From Pachyseris speciosa (Eukaryota > Cnidaria > Anthozoa > Scleractinia > Pachyseridae), in the NCBI GenBank assembly GCA_016490735.1, contig JAEMWC010000032.1:472501-536500 (forward strand): a stretch of 64,000 bases of DNA. The letters run 5' to 3'. Positions 10,706-21,172 of this stretch are shown here, piece by piece. The position numbers and the translations under genes were made by a program. Each line of letters starts with the position of its first letter. The first letter of the stretch is position 1. Under the pieces are notes generated by a model. That model worked only from the letters and a program-made list of their open reading frames with translations, did no database searches and was not told the DNA's origin.

Positions 10706-12506
10706 GGGCCCATTAAAGTATCTTTTGATGCCGTTGCTAGGGAAAAATAAATTTGCTATAACTCTGCACATGTATGCTTCAATTGGACCAAATTTGGACA
10801 ATACCCATAGGGGGCAAATATGGTCCAGTTCATGACGTCATCGGACCACGCCCAATGTCACGTGACCAGAAACAGAAAAATGCATTTTAACTGAATGGCT
10901 TAAGCCTTCTTTCCGCATTTTCTGTATAATAACAATTCAAAAGCCGTTTTGAAGAAATTTAAGCATGCGTTTTGGCTTATGATGAAAAATAAAAAAATGA
11001 GAAAGGAAAATGTGTTTCTTTGACCACTCTTTTGAGCCTAATTTTTTGGTTTTTCATTTTGTCGCAAAACCCATGCTTGAAATCCAAGAAAATATGATGT
11101 TCTTTTGAATTGTTTCAATATCCAGGAACTACAATTATCTCTCGAGGAGAAAAGTTCTTTTTTCGCGGCACCGGAAGTGGCGAGCGAATTTTCAGCGGCC
11201 TGGTGCCTAAGCATTCTTGGCCAGGCTGCTAGGGCAACGAACGTTCTGTTTCGAATAGTGGCCGCGAGTCAGATAAAAGCCGTCGAACTGGATGTGTAAT
11301 GATGACTTATCTCCACGTCGAACTGCCTCAGTTCTTGCTTCTTGCACGCTCCAGTCGGCGATCCCTTTTACGAACGGCGCAATCCATTCAACAATATGGA
11401 TCCACTGAGTGGAACTGACGTGATCCAGACCAAGAGTCCCGAGAATTTTGTGGTAATCTTTGAAATATTGCCCATTGACAAGCAATGAAAGAGCAACGAG
11501 ATTACGGATTACAGATCTTGGACGAATTGTGGCCTTAACGACAGGAATGCTACTCTTCAAGTTGACTTTTTTCCCACATCGACTACATTCGAACTCGAAC
11601 TCTTCAACTGTGTTTTGTTTTACCGAACAAAATTCGAATTCAGTTTCTTTTTCACAGTCACAGTGTTGTAAATTACTTAAATTACTGTTAACTAAGTTCT
11701 CAAGCGAGGCTGATGTTGTAAGGAGAAGTTGTCCATCACAAGCTTCGAGCTCACCATTATCAGTCGGGTTTTCTATCGAGTGCCTAGCACTTTTGATGCA
11801 AGAATGAAATTCTTGTTATAGAGTTGCTTTCAAGGATAATTTACAAGCCTCCTTGCTCACTGTCTGCTGCTCCATGCTGTCTTGGGAGAGTGGTTGCAAT
11901 TTAGTGGCCTCGATAGCTTCGTTTATTTGTGTTATATCTAAACAGTGGAGTTTCTCAGGTTCGGAAGGACATTTCACGGACACAGGTTCACAGGATTGCA
12001 CAGTTTTATCATAAGAGATGTCAGAGAGCTTCGGAGCGGTCAAAAAGGCCGCGGACACAGAGTTTCCTATGAAGTTTCCAGGTGATGACAGCCCAATACT
12101 AATTTCAGTTTGTGTCTCTGCATCTTTGAGATTTCTATTCCCAACCTGACACTGGAAATCTTTAACTGTCACCTTTTCAAGATTTCTCTATCGACATGCA
12201 GTCATCGATGCGGCTTTCCGTTTACGTCCGTACGTGGATGACATTTTCAGGCAGAAAACTCAAGTTTCAAAAATTAAGGCACGACTCACATGTTGTAAAC
12301 GTAAAGCAGAAAATTAATTAATAAAAATGTAAACAAAAAGTTTTTCTTGTGTTTGTTGCAACGAAGTAAAAAAAAGTTACCGGCGACTTGAATCAGCGAC
12401 GGGCCGGCGCCGAAAAAAGCGCGCGAAAATCTTTTGGCTGACCGGAAGTGAAATTGCACTTGGGTAGCAGCCGTGTATCTTAGCAACGAGATACTTCAAT
12501 GGGCCC
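10706..12506 (-). mobile_element. TTAA-targeting DNA transposon, Kolobok-like, internally deleted
   Basis: Terminal inverted repeats GGGCCCATTAAAGTATCT (10706) and GGGCCCATTGAAGTATCT (minus strand from 12506) differ at one of 18 positions. They are flanked by TTAA at 10702-10705 and 12507-12510. A sub-terminal CGTTGCTA motif occurs near both ends. The interior holds a broken transposase on the minus strand. The TTAA duplication and the transposase style point to the Kolobok superfamily; piggyBac is the alternative on target site alone. Confidence 0.8.
11207..12243 (-). pseudogene. Broken transposase of the TTAA element
   Basis: A single minus-strand reading frame runs from an ATG at 12243 to a stop at 11207 but is interrupted by two in-frame stops: one shortly after the first 18 codons and a TAA at 11818-11816. 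Recognisable parts are a basic N-terminus (YGRKRKAAS), a Cys-pair segment (CSRCGKKV) that could be a zinc knuckle, and a conserved core with SVIRNLVALSLLVNGQYFKD, GLDHVSSTQWIHIVEW and IQFDFY-like DGFYLTRGHYS. The DGFYLTRG string resembles the DG-W-RG start of the Mutator-like transposase domain found in many cnidarian elements. After it the frame diverges and ends, so the catalytic C-terminal half is missing. It cannot be active. Confidence 0.65.
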
Positions 12507-12872
12507 TTAAAATTATCTCATCATCTTTATTATACAACATTTACTGATTTGATTTGATTCTGTAGTTATGAGAAGATACTAGTGGCTGCTGCATTCATCA
12601 TCTGTAGCAATTTAATAAAAAACACTTTGGATGGCAGTTCATTGATAAAAAGCAAGGTCATGAGGACAGAATATTATTTTAAAATGATAAAGACAAAGTC
12701 CAGGAGTATTGAGACACACAAAAAAAGAAGTCAACATCACCTAACTTAACAAAGCAAGATTGGTGCAGAATGACCACACTTCATGTGACCCATGGCCTGA
12801 AGTCCACATATGACATGTCCTGGGTGCCACCATACATTAACAAATTCTATCATCAAACAGCAGTCTACTAAC

Positions 12873-12961
12873 CTCTCTTCAATTTTGGCTTTTGTACAGC
12901 CTTCAATAATCTGTCTGACTTCTTTTGAACCAACTTTATCCAAACATTCTGGCTTGATACC
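12873..12961 (-). CDS. WNK: WNK kinase exon 5 (end of C-lobe)
   Basis: Short 89-base exon between a TATGTAG acceptor and a GTTAGT donor. It encodes GIKPECLDKVGSKEVRQIIE and GCTKAKIEER, matching the WNK C-lobe (GIKP...V.D.EV.EIIEGC). The last codon (Arg, AG|G) is split with exon 6, 10.4 kb away. The exon is strongly conserved at both ends, so the call is secure despite its size. Confidence 0.9.
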
Positions 12962-13224
12962 CTACATAATACCAAGTGTACAATATCATAAATAGGAAAT
13001 TAAGTGATTCCAGAAATATGCCTACACCATGACAGTAGGTGATCACCTATTTATTGCATTAAAGCATTTGAATCCTAAGGAAAATTGACATTAAGTCCAG
13101 ATGTGACAGTTTGCATACCAAACTTCTAATTATTCAAGTTGAAAATAAGAGTCCTGAGCACATGACTAACAAATGGTAAAAAAGAATGTGCAAATGTTTT
13201 TTAGCAGCAAGTTAATTTACTTAC

Positions 13225-13382
13225 ACTGACAACTCTGCGGTAGATCTGGGCAGGGTTTTGACACTCCATATAAGGATACTCTAGAGTTGTCATCTCTAAC
13301 ATGCACATCCCAAATGCATAAACATCTACAGATTCATCATAATGTTCCTCATACATTTCTGGTGCCATGAATTCAGGAGTAC
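13225..13382 (-). CDS. WNK: WNK kinase exon 4 (activation segment, APE, helix F)
   Basis: Fourth coding exon, 158 bases, between an AACAG acceptor and a GTAAGT donor. It encodes [20 protein letters not shown] followed by [11 protein letters not shown] and the [18 protein letters not shown] segment. This is almost invariant among animal WNKs and contains the APE motif and the helix F aspartate. The first codon (Gly) is split with exon 3. It ends in phase 0. Confidence 0.95.
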
Positions 13383-13798
13383 CTGTTGAAAATAAGGCAT
13401 TAATGTTGGCACATGATACACAACTCACAAAGATCTAAAAATCTGTCACAACCTGAACTTGAACTTGAACTTGCACAACTTGAACATGGTCAAACAAAGC
13501 TGCCTTTTAAAGCAGAGATGCTGTACAAATGTTGTACATGTAACAGATACCTGAGAAAGCGAGATCACATTAACTTTCGTTGAGAGTATTCTAAAAGAGT
13601 ATTCTAAAAGAGTAAAGAGTATTCTACCTTTTTTTCCTGCAGCAAAATTTTTCATGGCTTCAAAACAATCCGGTAAACAACAACTGTATTATATCCAGAC
13701 ATGTTCATTAATTGAATAATAATCACAAATAATTTTCTATTCCATTTGTTTTAAATTATGGTACTGTTGAAAAGCCAACATAAACACTGCAAAAATAA

Positions 13799-14076
13799 TT
13801 TAGAAATGTATTTTTTACAATCTTGAATTTGTAAAATGCACATCACGCTGAAAGCTGGTAAACATCTTCTGAATGGAAAGCTGTCCCGCTACACAGGTAC
13901 ATGTACATGATCAGGGTGCCAGATAAGTTTGTAAGTAAGTTTAGAAATGTATTTTTTACAATCTTGAATTTGTAAAATGCACATCACGCTGAAAGCTGGT
14001 AAACATCTTCTGAATGGAAAGCTGTCCCGCTACACAGGTACATGTACATGATCAGGGTGCCAGATAAGTTTGTAAG
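13799..14076. repeat. Tandem duplication of a 141-base unit in WNK intron 3
   Basis: A unit starting TTAGAAATGTATTTTTTACA and ending CAGATAAGTTTGTAAG occurs twice head to tail with a period of 141 bases. I saw no differences between the two copies, so the duplication is recent or the assembly has doubled one haplotype segment. Confidence 0.9.
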
Positions 14077-14374
14077 GCAGGGTGTCAACTCGGAATTCCA
14101 TCTGGTCAAATTCCCACTGCACCCACCAAACCGTTATAAACCCTCTACAACTTTGTCACGTCAAAGCTAACCTTGCAGGGTTTTTGACCCGAGACCCCCT
14201 CTTATCTGAACACTGCATGATGCAATGTCAGACCTTAAATTGCATGAATGAATTTATCAGACTAACAGTTTCACAAACTTGAACTGTATAAAAAGTTATG
14301 CTTGAGTTTAGAACAGTGCAGTTTCCATTTGATAGAACTACAAAATTACAATTTTCAGGACAACTTCTCCTTAC

Positions 14375-14595
14375 CTATGACACTTTTGGCAAAAGATGAT
14401 TTCTTCAGAGTAGCAAGTCCCAGGTCTCCAATTTTAACAAGGCCAGTTGTGCCATTGATGAAAATGTTGTCACACTTGAGGTCTCGATGGATAATAGGAG
14501 GCGTTCTCGTGTGCAGAAACAGTAAGCCTTTAAGAATCTGCCGACACCAGCTCTTTAGAATTTTTTCCTTTACTCCTTTGAACCGTTTCAGGTAG
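14375..14595 (-). CDS. WNK: WNK kinase exon 3 (catalytic loop, DLG motif)
   Basis: Third coding exon, 221 bases, from an AACAG acceptor to a GTAAGG donor. It carries the catalytic loop [12 protein letters not shown] and the DLGLATL motif that replaces DFG in WNKs. The two leucines in DLGLATL are the residues that line the chloride-binding pocket in WNK1, so the chloride-sensor site is conserved. Next comes the activation-loop start SSFAKSVIG, whose serine in AKSVIG matches the WNK1 autophosphorylation serine. Phases at both ends fit exons 2 and 4. The exon is not recovered as a long open frame because it lacks an internal start. Confidence 0.94.
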
Positions 14596-15367
14596 CTGTT
14601 GATATAAAATTACAAACAGCATTGAAATGATAGTACAACAGACTTTAGGAGGAGTTTTTTCAGTGTCAGCTTGCTTGCACTAATCTTGTGTATAACACAG
14701 ATATTCTTAAAAAATATCAGAACGAAACCTTAGTTGGTTATAGCAGCTATATTAGTTTACATCTACACACAGGCTTTGAAAGTCATATCTCATGAGTTGC
14801 TGTGTTAGCATCTTGTGACCTTTAGGGTACTTCCGAGGTGGTTGGGAAACCCAATAAAAATTTATAATACCATAAAAAACTTTGAGGTCTTTCAAACATT
14901 TGGTTATCCAAACATTTTGATATGTTTCCTTAAACAACAATACCTCAGCATCTCAAACAAGCAGCCTTCAAATTTAATAACTTGCAAACTACTACCCAAG
15001 TAATTTTGTTAAACATGATAAAGGCAATGCATCTTAGTTGATAAACAAGAGTGATATCTGCTTTATAAGCCGTACTGCTATGTGCACCCCTATAAGGTAT
15101 GGGTTTTCAGACATTTTGAACTGAAAACAGTTGTGGATTTTAGAGGCAGCTCTGAAAATAGATATGGAAAAATGGCAAATTTTGGTTTTGAGGTAAGATT
15201 AGGATTTAGAGAATTTTGCATTATACCCCCATCAAAATGTCTGAGAAGAACCCCCCTTCCCCCTGCCCCAGAGTTAATCAAGACAAACATTTTCACTGGA
15301 ACAAATGTTAAAGAGGAGAGTGAGAAGCACATTGTCTCATGCAAGGATAGCTGTGACAACAGCATTA

Positions 15368-15544
15368 CAGTGGAACCAGTCTGAACCTTACGGCTACCTC
15401 ATTGTTATGGCCACTTTTTTTTGGCCGCTCAGCAAAACGACCCTACATTTTCTTGTAAAAAAACCTCTTGTTAAAATACGGTCACCCGTTAATACGGCTA
15501 AATATTTTCAGCCCATTGGTGACCGTATTAACAGGGTTCCACTG
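15368..15544. mobile_element. pogo/Tigger-like MITE
   Basis: The 177-base element begins CAGTGGAACC and ends GGTTCCACTG and is flanked by TA on both sides (15366-15367, 15545-15546), as in the Tc1/mariner/pogo superfamily. The interior has further inverted similarity (CGGTCACCCGTTAATACGG against GGTGACCGTATTAACAGG). There is no coding capacity. Confidence 0.8.
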
Positions 15545-17046
15545 TAGTTAAGAAACTTTTCACTCAACTTGCAGATCCCTACATGAGAACAAAGCATATT
15601 GGGCAACAATATATAGTTAAAACAGTAGAGGAATTTACAAAGTACCATAAAGCCAGAATTAATCTTGAGTTTTCACTGACAAGTTCATGGAATAACCACC
15701 AACACATATTTTGAAGTGTTCAAATGGGATGCAAGCCATAGCAAAGTGAACAGCCAAAACAATGACCATAAAAAGCAATTAAACTCAGTTTGATTAGCAA
15801 ACAAACATTTGTATTTTTCAGCCAATTTCTTCAAGGCTGCAACCTATTTCTCCTGATCATAAAATCTTTATGTAATACAAAAAAGGGGGATATTTTTCTT
15901 AAAATGAAATGATTTGCTAACAAATGTAGGATTTTGCCACAGGAGATCATATTAATCAATTACTGTAATGGGACTAAAATTTCTTATTCACACTGATAAA
16001 ATCACCACTGCAAAAACATAATGTGCAATAATTTATAGGCCAAAATTTCTTCGGATGGTAATAGGAAATCAAGCATTCAAAAGATTTTCTACTGTTGCCT
16101 ATTAATTAAAGAGATCGATTGTTTCAAAGGTTTGACCCAAGTTTCGATGAACGTTGTGACGAAAGCATGGTATATACATGTATGCATGCATTTCAAACAA
16201 CTTGGTAATATCATTGCGGTGGAATGAATGTCAAAGATTCGACAACTTATAGCAACTCCAAAACCACAAACGCCCCAGCCTGCTGTGCTTCGCTAAATTT
16301 CTCTCACATTTAAAGAAACGGGTGATTTCGGGGGAGGGAAAGTCAGGCACGTGAAAGGAAAACAACAGGCGTACAACATGGACACAACGAAACGAATCAT
16401 ATTACAAGAGCGGAACAAGAGTTTACGATGAAATCTTCCTTGTAATCTTTATTCCTGAATTTGCAGACGCCAAGCCAAAGAAGCATGTTGTGAATCTTAT
16501 TAGATAAAGCACACAGGTATTTTTTTCGCTGCTGGAAGTGTAAACTCTACAATAGCCTCGCAAAGGGTGAAACAAAGTTGTTTTTCAGAGAAAAACAATT
16601 CATCTCGAAAAACGAAGAATAAAACATTTATAGAAAACGCTACTATTAAAAATTCACTAAATCGAGCAAAACTCCAAGAAAACGAGAAATGTGGAACTTT
16701 TCGGGAATGACTGCGACGGTAGGCCGGAAAAGAAACTACCCCGGAAACCAGCGACGATGTACGGTGAAAGCATGAAACATCGTATTTCAAAGAGAAATTA
16801 GCTCAGAGACAAAAAGCTTCGCTATAAATTGGAATGGCGTTTGAAAGTTTGGGCTAAATTTTAGTGCGCACGAGCAACCCAATGTGTATTTGTTCGTCTG
16901 TTCATTCAAAATTAAGGTAACTTGTCGCATTTCCCAATTTCCTGCCCCCTTTCAAGGCAATCTATATTCACAATGCACATGAAGTCGTGGCAAATAATGG
17001 CGGCCGAGTGATGAACCACAACAAACAGGAGAATAAAATTACTTAC
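15545..17046. other. WNK intron 2, right part
   Basis: Intronic sequence between the pogo-like MITE and exon 2. No feature recognised. Confidence 0.5.
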
Positions 17047-17222
17047 GTTTTCAATGTTCCTGAAGTCATAAGTTCGGTCACCAAAATGACCCTTTTCTTG
17101 TCTTTATTGGGAAGTCTTGTTTCCCATGAGTCGTGGAATTTTACAATATTTGGGTGTTGTAATTGCTTTAGCATTTCGGCTTCTTCTTTGAACCTTGCTC
17201 TCTCCGCTTTTGAATATTTATC
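17047..17222 (-). CDS. WNK: WNK kinase exon 2
   Basis: Second coding exon, 176 bases. It starts after a TCTCAG acceptor and ends before a GTAAGT donor in phase 2. It encodes the C-helix and beta-4/5 part of the kinase N-lobe, including [17 protein letters not shown] and [12 protein letters not shown], which are near-diagnostic WNK strings. The first residues (DKYSKAERA) continue exon 1 in frame. The intron between them is only 132 bases. Confidence 0.95.
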
Positions 17223-17354
17223 CTGAGATAGAAGAAATAACAGAAAAATGTACATCTTAACTTATGATAAGCACTTATTCGACTTTGTAGCTCCCTGTAG
17301 CACAGTGGTGAAAAACGCCGATTCATAATGACTAAAGGAACCAACTTAACTAAC

Positions 17355-17684
17355 CTGAAGTTCACACCATGCCACTGCGACCCCTGTCTCCGTGTCTAAA
17401 CCTTTGTAAACCGTCTTGAAAGAGCCTCTGCCAACTTCAATGTCGAACTTGAGAAATCGGCCGTCTGGGCTAACACCTACTGCTTTTTCCTCCGCCTCTA
17501 ATTCAACAGTTTTCTCCCGGTTCTCTCCTTTGTTTGTAGCTTTTTGAGCGCCATCGACCATATGCAAGGGAGGCTCGATAAATTTTGATTCATCATCAGC
17601 GACGACATTAAGCTTAAATTGTACATGTTTCTGGGGCTTTGTAGGTTCTTCCTTAGGGGTGGATTCATCTGCTTGACTCTCCAT
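17355..17684 (-). CDS. WNK: WNK kinase exon 1 (N-terminus and kinase glycine loop)
   Basis: First coding exon of a with-no-lysine (WNK) Ser/Thr kinase, the chloride- and osmo-sensing family that activates SPAK/OSR1 and so controls cation-chloride cotransporters. It encodes 110 residues from an ATG at 17684 to a GT donor at 17354. The first ~75 residues are acidic and low in complexity. The kinase domain starts near residue 78, with the glycine-rich loop [11 protein letters not shown] at 85-95. The lysine in SFK (residue 90) matches the unusual WNK catalytic lysine, and a cysteine (residue 107, in AWCELQ) sits where other kinases have lysine; this swap defines the family. The N-terminus is much shorter than the ~200 residues before the kinase domain in mammalian WNK1. 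The exon ends in phase 0 and joins exon 2 without a gap. A further 5' non-coding exon cannot be excluded. Confidence 0.93.
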
Positions 17685-19952
17685 AACGTTTGGCTAAACG
17701 TTAGAAGAAGTCAAGAGCGAAGAGTTTAAAGAGGATAACTTTTCCAACACATTGGCGCCATGCAATGATAAACGGAGTACTTCACGAATTCCATTGCTCC
17801 GTTTTCTAGAAGTCACATCCTGAAAGAGCTTCACCGTTTCTGTCTCGACCACGTAAAATGGCTGTCCTCTTGGGTTACCTCGCGTTCAAACTAACGACAA
17901 ACGCTAGGTTAGGCCAACAAAGAGAGCGAAAGGGCCGTCCATTGCTGTGAACAACACGGCCAAATCACAGCATACGCTGCCTTTCCCGTCAAACTACCGT
18001 GCTTTTGAAACTGTTTCTCGATTAGGAAGACCGTCGTTGGAAAGCAAACAAGACTTTTATAACGAACGGCTTTAAGAACTACACTCAAGCTATTAAACGT
18101 CACCAAGAACTACCAAATGGCGGTTACTACATCCGACGAGTGCAGGTAAATATGGCAGAGAGAAAGTGATCCAACGGCCATTCAATGGCGCATGAACAGG
18201 TTTACTCAGGGGGAGGCCATGAGGAGCTCTTTTTGCAGGGACACCGGCCAGCCAACACTTGTTACTAGGAAACGGGGTTGTGCGCATGACCCTTTCGATT
18301 CCCTACAGGAAAAACCGGTTGTTTTGTGAAGGGTCCCATGACTATTCCTTAGCGAGAATGGCATTAAAATCCTTTGTGTTTATTGCGCTTTGTTACAAAA
18401 TTCGTGTTGGCCAAACTGAGCACAATATAACAAAGTGTCTCATGTATACAGCTTTTATTGCATGAACTTTATTGAGATGAAAAGCAAAAGGCAACTCTTG
18501 AACACGCAATGTTTTTTTCGGCCTACTAATTTTTCAAAAACCGTCAAAGGCGCTACTCCAAGAGACAACATCTTCAGATATTTTCTACCAAACTTGGAGA
18601 CTGTTGCAATGCAAAGTGACAAGATCTTTTCACCATATGTCATACATGTGACTTTCCAGCGGCCAACCGCAAGGTCGCAGTAAAACCAGTACTTGTGTCA
18701 TCAAAATAGACATGACAAATTCTCCTGGAGTACGCACGTGTTCGCCGATTATTTTATTTTCTACTAAGTGGGTAAATTGTGCTTGTGTTTCATTCTTACT
18801 CTAATACAGATTTATTGCGTCAGTCCTTCGGGTTATTTTTCTTTTTTTAGTTTCTGTGATAGGTGCAGCGCACGCAATGCATACTGAACACACTGGCTCA
18901 AAGTAAGAATATATATTAAAAGGACCTTCTTTTTATGGTTCATAGATAATTGTTAATATTGCTACAACGTCAAGCAGTGATCTCAGTGACATTATGGTGA
19001 AATCTATATTTCCATTTTCATGCGTTCGAGACATTGTCAGTGAGGTCTGGTGGCGGGTGGATTTGCATTAATTTATTTACAACAAATAGAAACCTTGTTT
19101 TGTCCAAAGCAACCAATAAGTCCTGCTTGACCAGGGACTGGGTAGTTCGATTATGAAATTTGATTACATGTAGCGTGACCCATTGCCGTGACGTGCCTGA
19201 CTGTTCTGGTAGAGCTCCCTCGGGGCTTGCGAACCTCACGTCTCAAACCAACTAAACCGGTTTGACTGGCTTACATCAATCAGCGTGCGTCCGGCGCGCG
19301 GGCCCCAAGGGTCCAGAAGCATTAGACGTTGAATTGTGGTCAAAGTGCATGTCCACCAACTGATTACGAAATAAGCCACACCAGCCTAACGATCTTTAAT
19401 TGAGGTGCTCCTAAAACAGTGAAAACTATACTAGGAGATACGATTTGCGTATCCTTACAACTGCACCTTATTTTCACGTGTCGAATTTTTCTCCTTGACT
19501 AATCCCGTTGAGTTACTCCTGATACGCTTCTGGTTACTCAAATCTGTGCTTGCGAGTTATGTCTAATCTTTCATTTTAAAACAGCCCCCGGTCGGGCACA
19601 AAGTTGCGGCCGTTGCGTTATCTATTAATTAACACCTATTTTAAAAACCATCTAGAATATTTTAAGAGTGCTTCGTCGGCACGCAATTTCAATATAACGC
19701 TTATGATTTTTATGGAAGCACTCGAAGTAAATTACTGACACTCTTCCACTAATGTCTGGTTATTTTCCACTGGAATCAAAGAATAACTCATAACTCTCGT
19801 GCCAGCCCCGGTACACTGGCAATAGGCGAGGCGTGTACCCCAGTCAGTTGGGGGACTCAGGGCGTCGCCACTCCTTTGGAAAATAGTGAGAAAAGTGACA
19901 AATCGGGCAAATTCGGCTAAGCCATGATCTGCTTTTTAACTGATGCGTTGTT
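17685..19952. other. Region upstream of WNK, no gene recognised
   Basis: The first ~600 bases upstream of the WNK start are less AT-rich and should hold its promoter and 5' UTR, but I see no TATA box or other decisive motif. The rest contains only short open frames that look like chance. Confidence 0.45.
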
Positions 19953-20367
19953 CCCGGGGGGGGGGGGGTACTCCCTTATATGGGCTATATAGGTATGTGC
20001 GGCCCAAAGGGTATGGTTTTTAAGCCGTTTTGGTCTGAAATAGGGTATCGATTTTGACCATTTTGGTCTGAAATAGGGTATGGTTTGTGCACTTAATTCC
20101 TGAATTGAGTATGCTTTTTAGAAGAAGCTACTTCTTCATCATCAGGCGATAAGACCATCAACAATAGAGTCACAACAGCCTTCTCAAATTATGTTTACGC
20201 CAACCGTGTAAGTGAAATAGGTCTGAAATAGGGTGTCAAATTTTTGGTCAGGTCTGAAATAGGGTAGGGAAAATCGCAGATTTTGGTCTGAAATAGGGTA
20301 AGGGTTTCAGGACGCGGGCCGCAAACCCCCACCCAATTTTCCTGGGAGTACCCCCCCCCCCCCGTGG
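19953..20367. mobile_element. hAT-like MITE, copy 1
   Basis: A 415-base element flanked by the exact 8-base direct repeat GCGTTGTT (19945-19952 and 20368-20375); an 8-base duplication is the hAT mark. The ends are inverted: a G-run then TACTCCC on the left, GGGAGTA then a C-run on the right. The interior carries several copies of TTTTGGTCTGAAATAGGGTA. A second copy lies at 24097-24508. Confidence 0.85.
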
Positions 20368-20375
20368 GCGTTGTT

Positions 20376-20792
20376 GTACTGTCTGAGCCAAGTCTGTTTT
20401 CAAGATTAAGCCGGTTTGAGTGGGATAAAACTTTTATATGTTCAGCATTACATGCTATAGGAATGTGATTTCGAAAGCACTCCTCGGCTCATTAATTAAA
20501 ACGCCTCGCGCAGTGGTGTCTTTAAACTTTCAGTTTTGCCTTCATGAGGTGGTCCTATCTGAGCAGTATGTTTGTAATTGGGGGGCCTCGCTTCGAACGC
20601 TTTAGCGTGAGCCAACTAGGGGGGTCCGGGGACATGCTTCCCCGGAAAATTTTTAAATTAGAGTCTTCTGAAATGGCTGGAAATTCATTTGAAACTAACA
20701 TGGCGTGGTCAAATTTATACACTTTCAGCAAAAAAGCGATGTTTTTAAACAAGAATTTTAGTAATTACCTTTCGCTTAAGGTGGGGCTCTAC
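20376..20792. other. Gene-free stretch
   Basis: Contains an open frame with SQLGGSGDMLPRKIFK, of a type that I associate with a dispersed anthozoan repeat rather than a gene. No other support. Confidence 0.4.
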
Positions 20793-21172
20793 TTGAATTG
20801 GAGTGAAATTTTAAGGAGTTTAAAGAAGGGATTAAAATGTTAAAAAATGTTTTGAAGCACCAACAGACAGTTGACACCCACAAGAGCACTCCAGGTTGCT
20901 GGGGAACTGTTTGGTGTTCGTCTACTAATTTCTAAATTCAAATTCATATTTTAAACCTCCATTAAATTTTCAGTATTTCCCATTTCCCTCAATTTAAGAA
21001 AAAATTATCTCTTACCAAATATACCCAAACTGTCACCAAAAAAATCACACAATATCCCCCCAACACAGCTTCGTGGGATGAGGGAAGGGATTTTTGATTG
21101 CTTGAAACGCGAACGAGATATGAACGTTAAATCTGTGTTAAGAGACGAAAAAACGATGTTCAGGTCGGAGCC
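20793..21172. repeat. Dispersed repeat, copy A (inverted relative to 30105-30495)
   Basis: This segment is the diverged reverse complement of 30105-30495. Shared landmarks are GGAGTGAAATTTTAAGGAGT here against ACTCCTTAAAACTTCACTCC there, and TTGAAACGCGAACGAGATAT here against ATATCTCGTTCGCGTTTCAA there. No coding capacity is apparent. Confidence 0.75.

Noticed and set aside
11460..11807. 115-codon plus-strand open frame
   Set aside because: Antisense shadow of the broken transposase.
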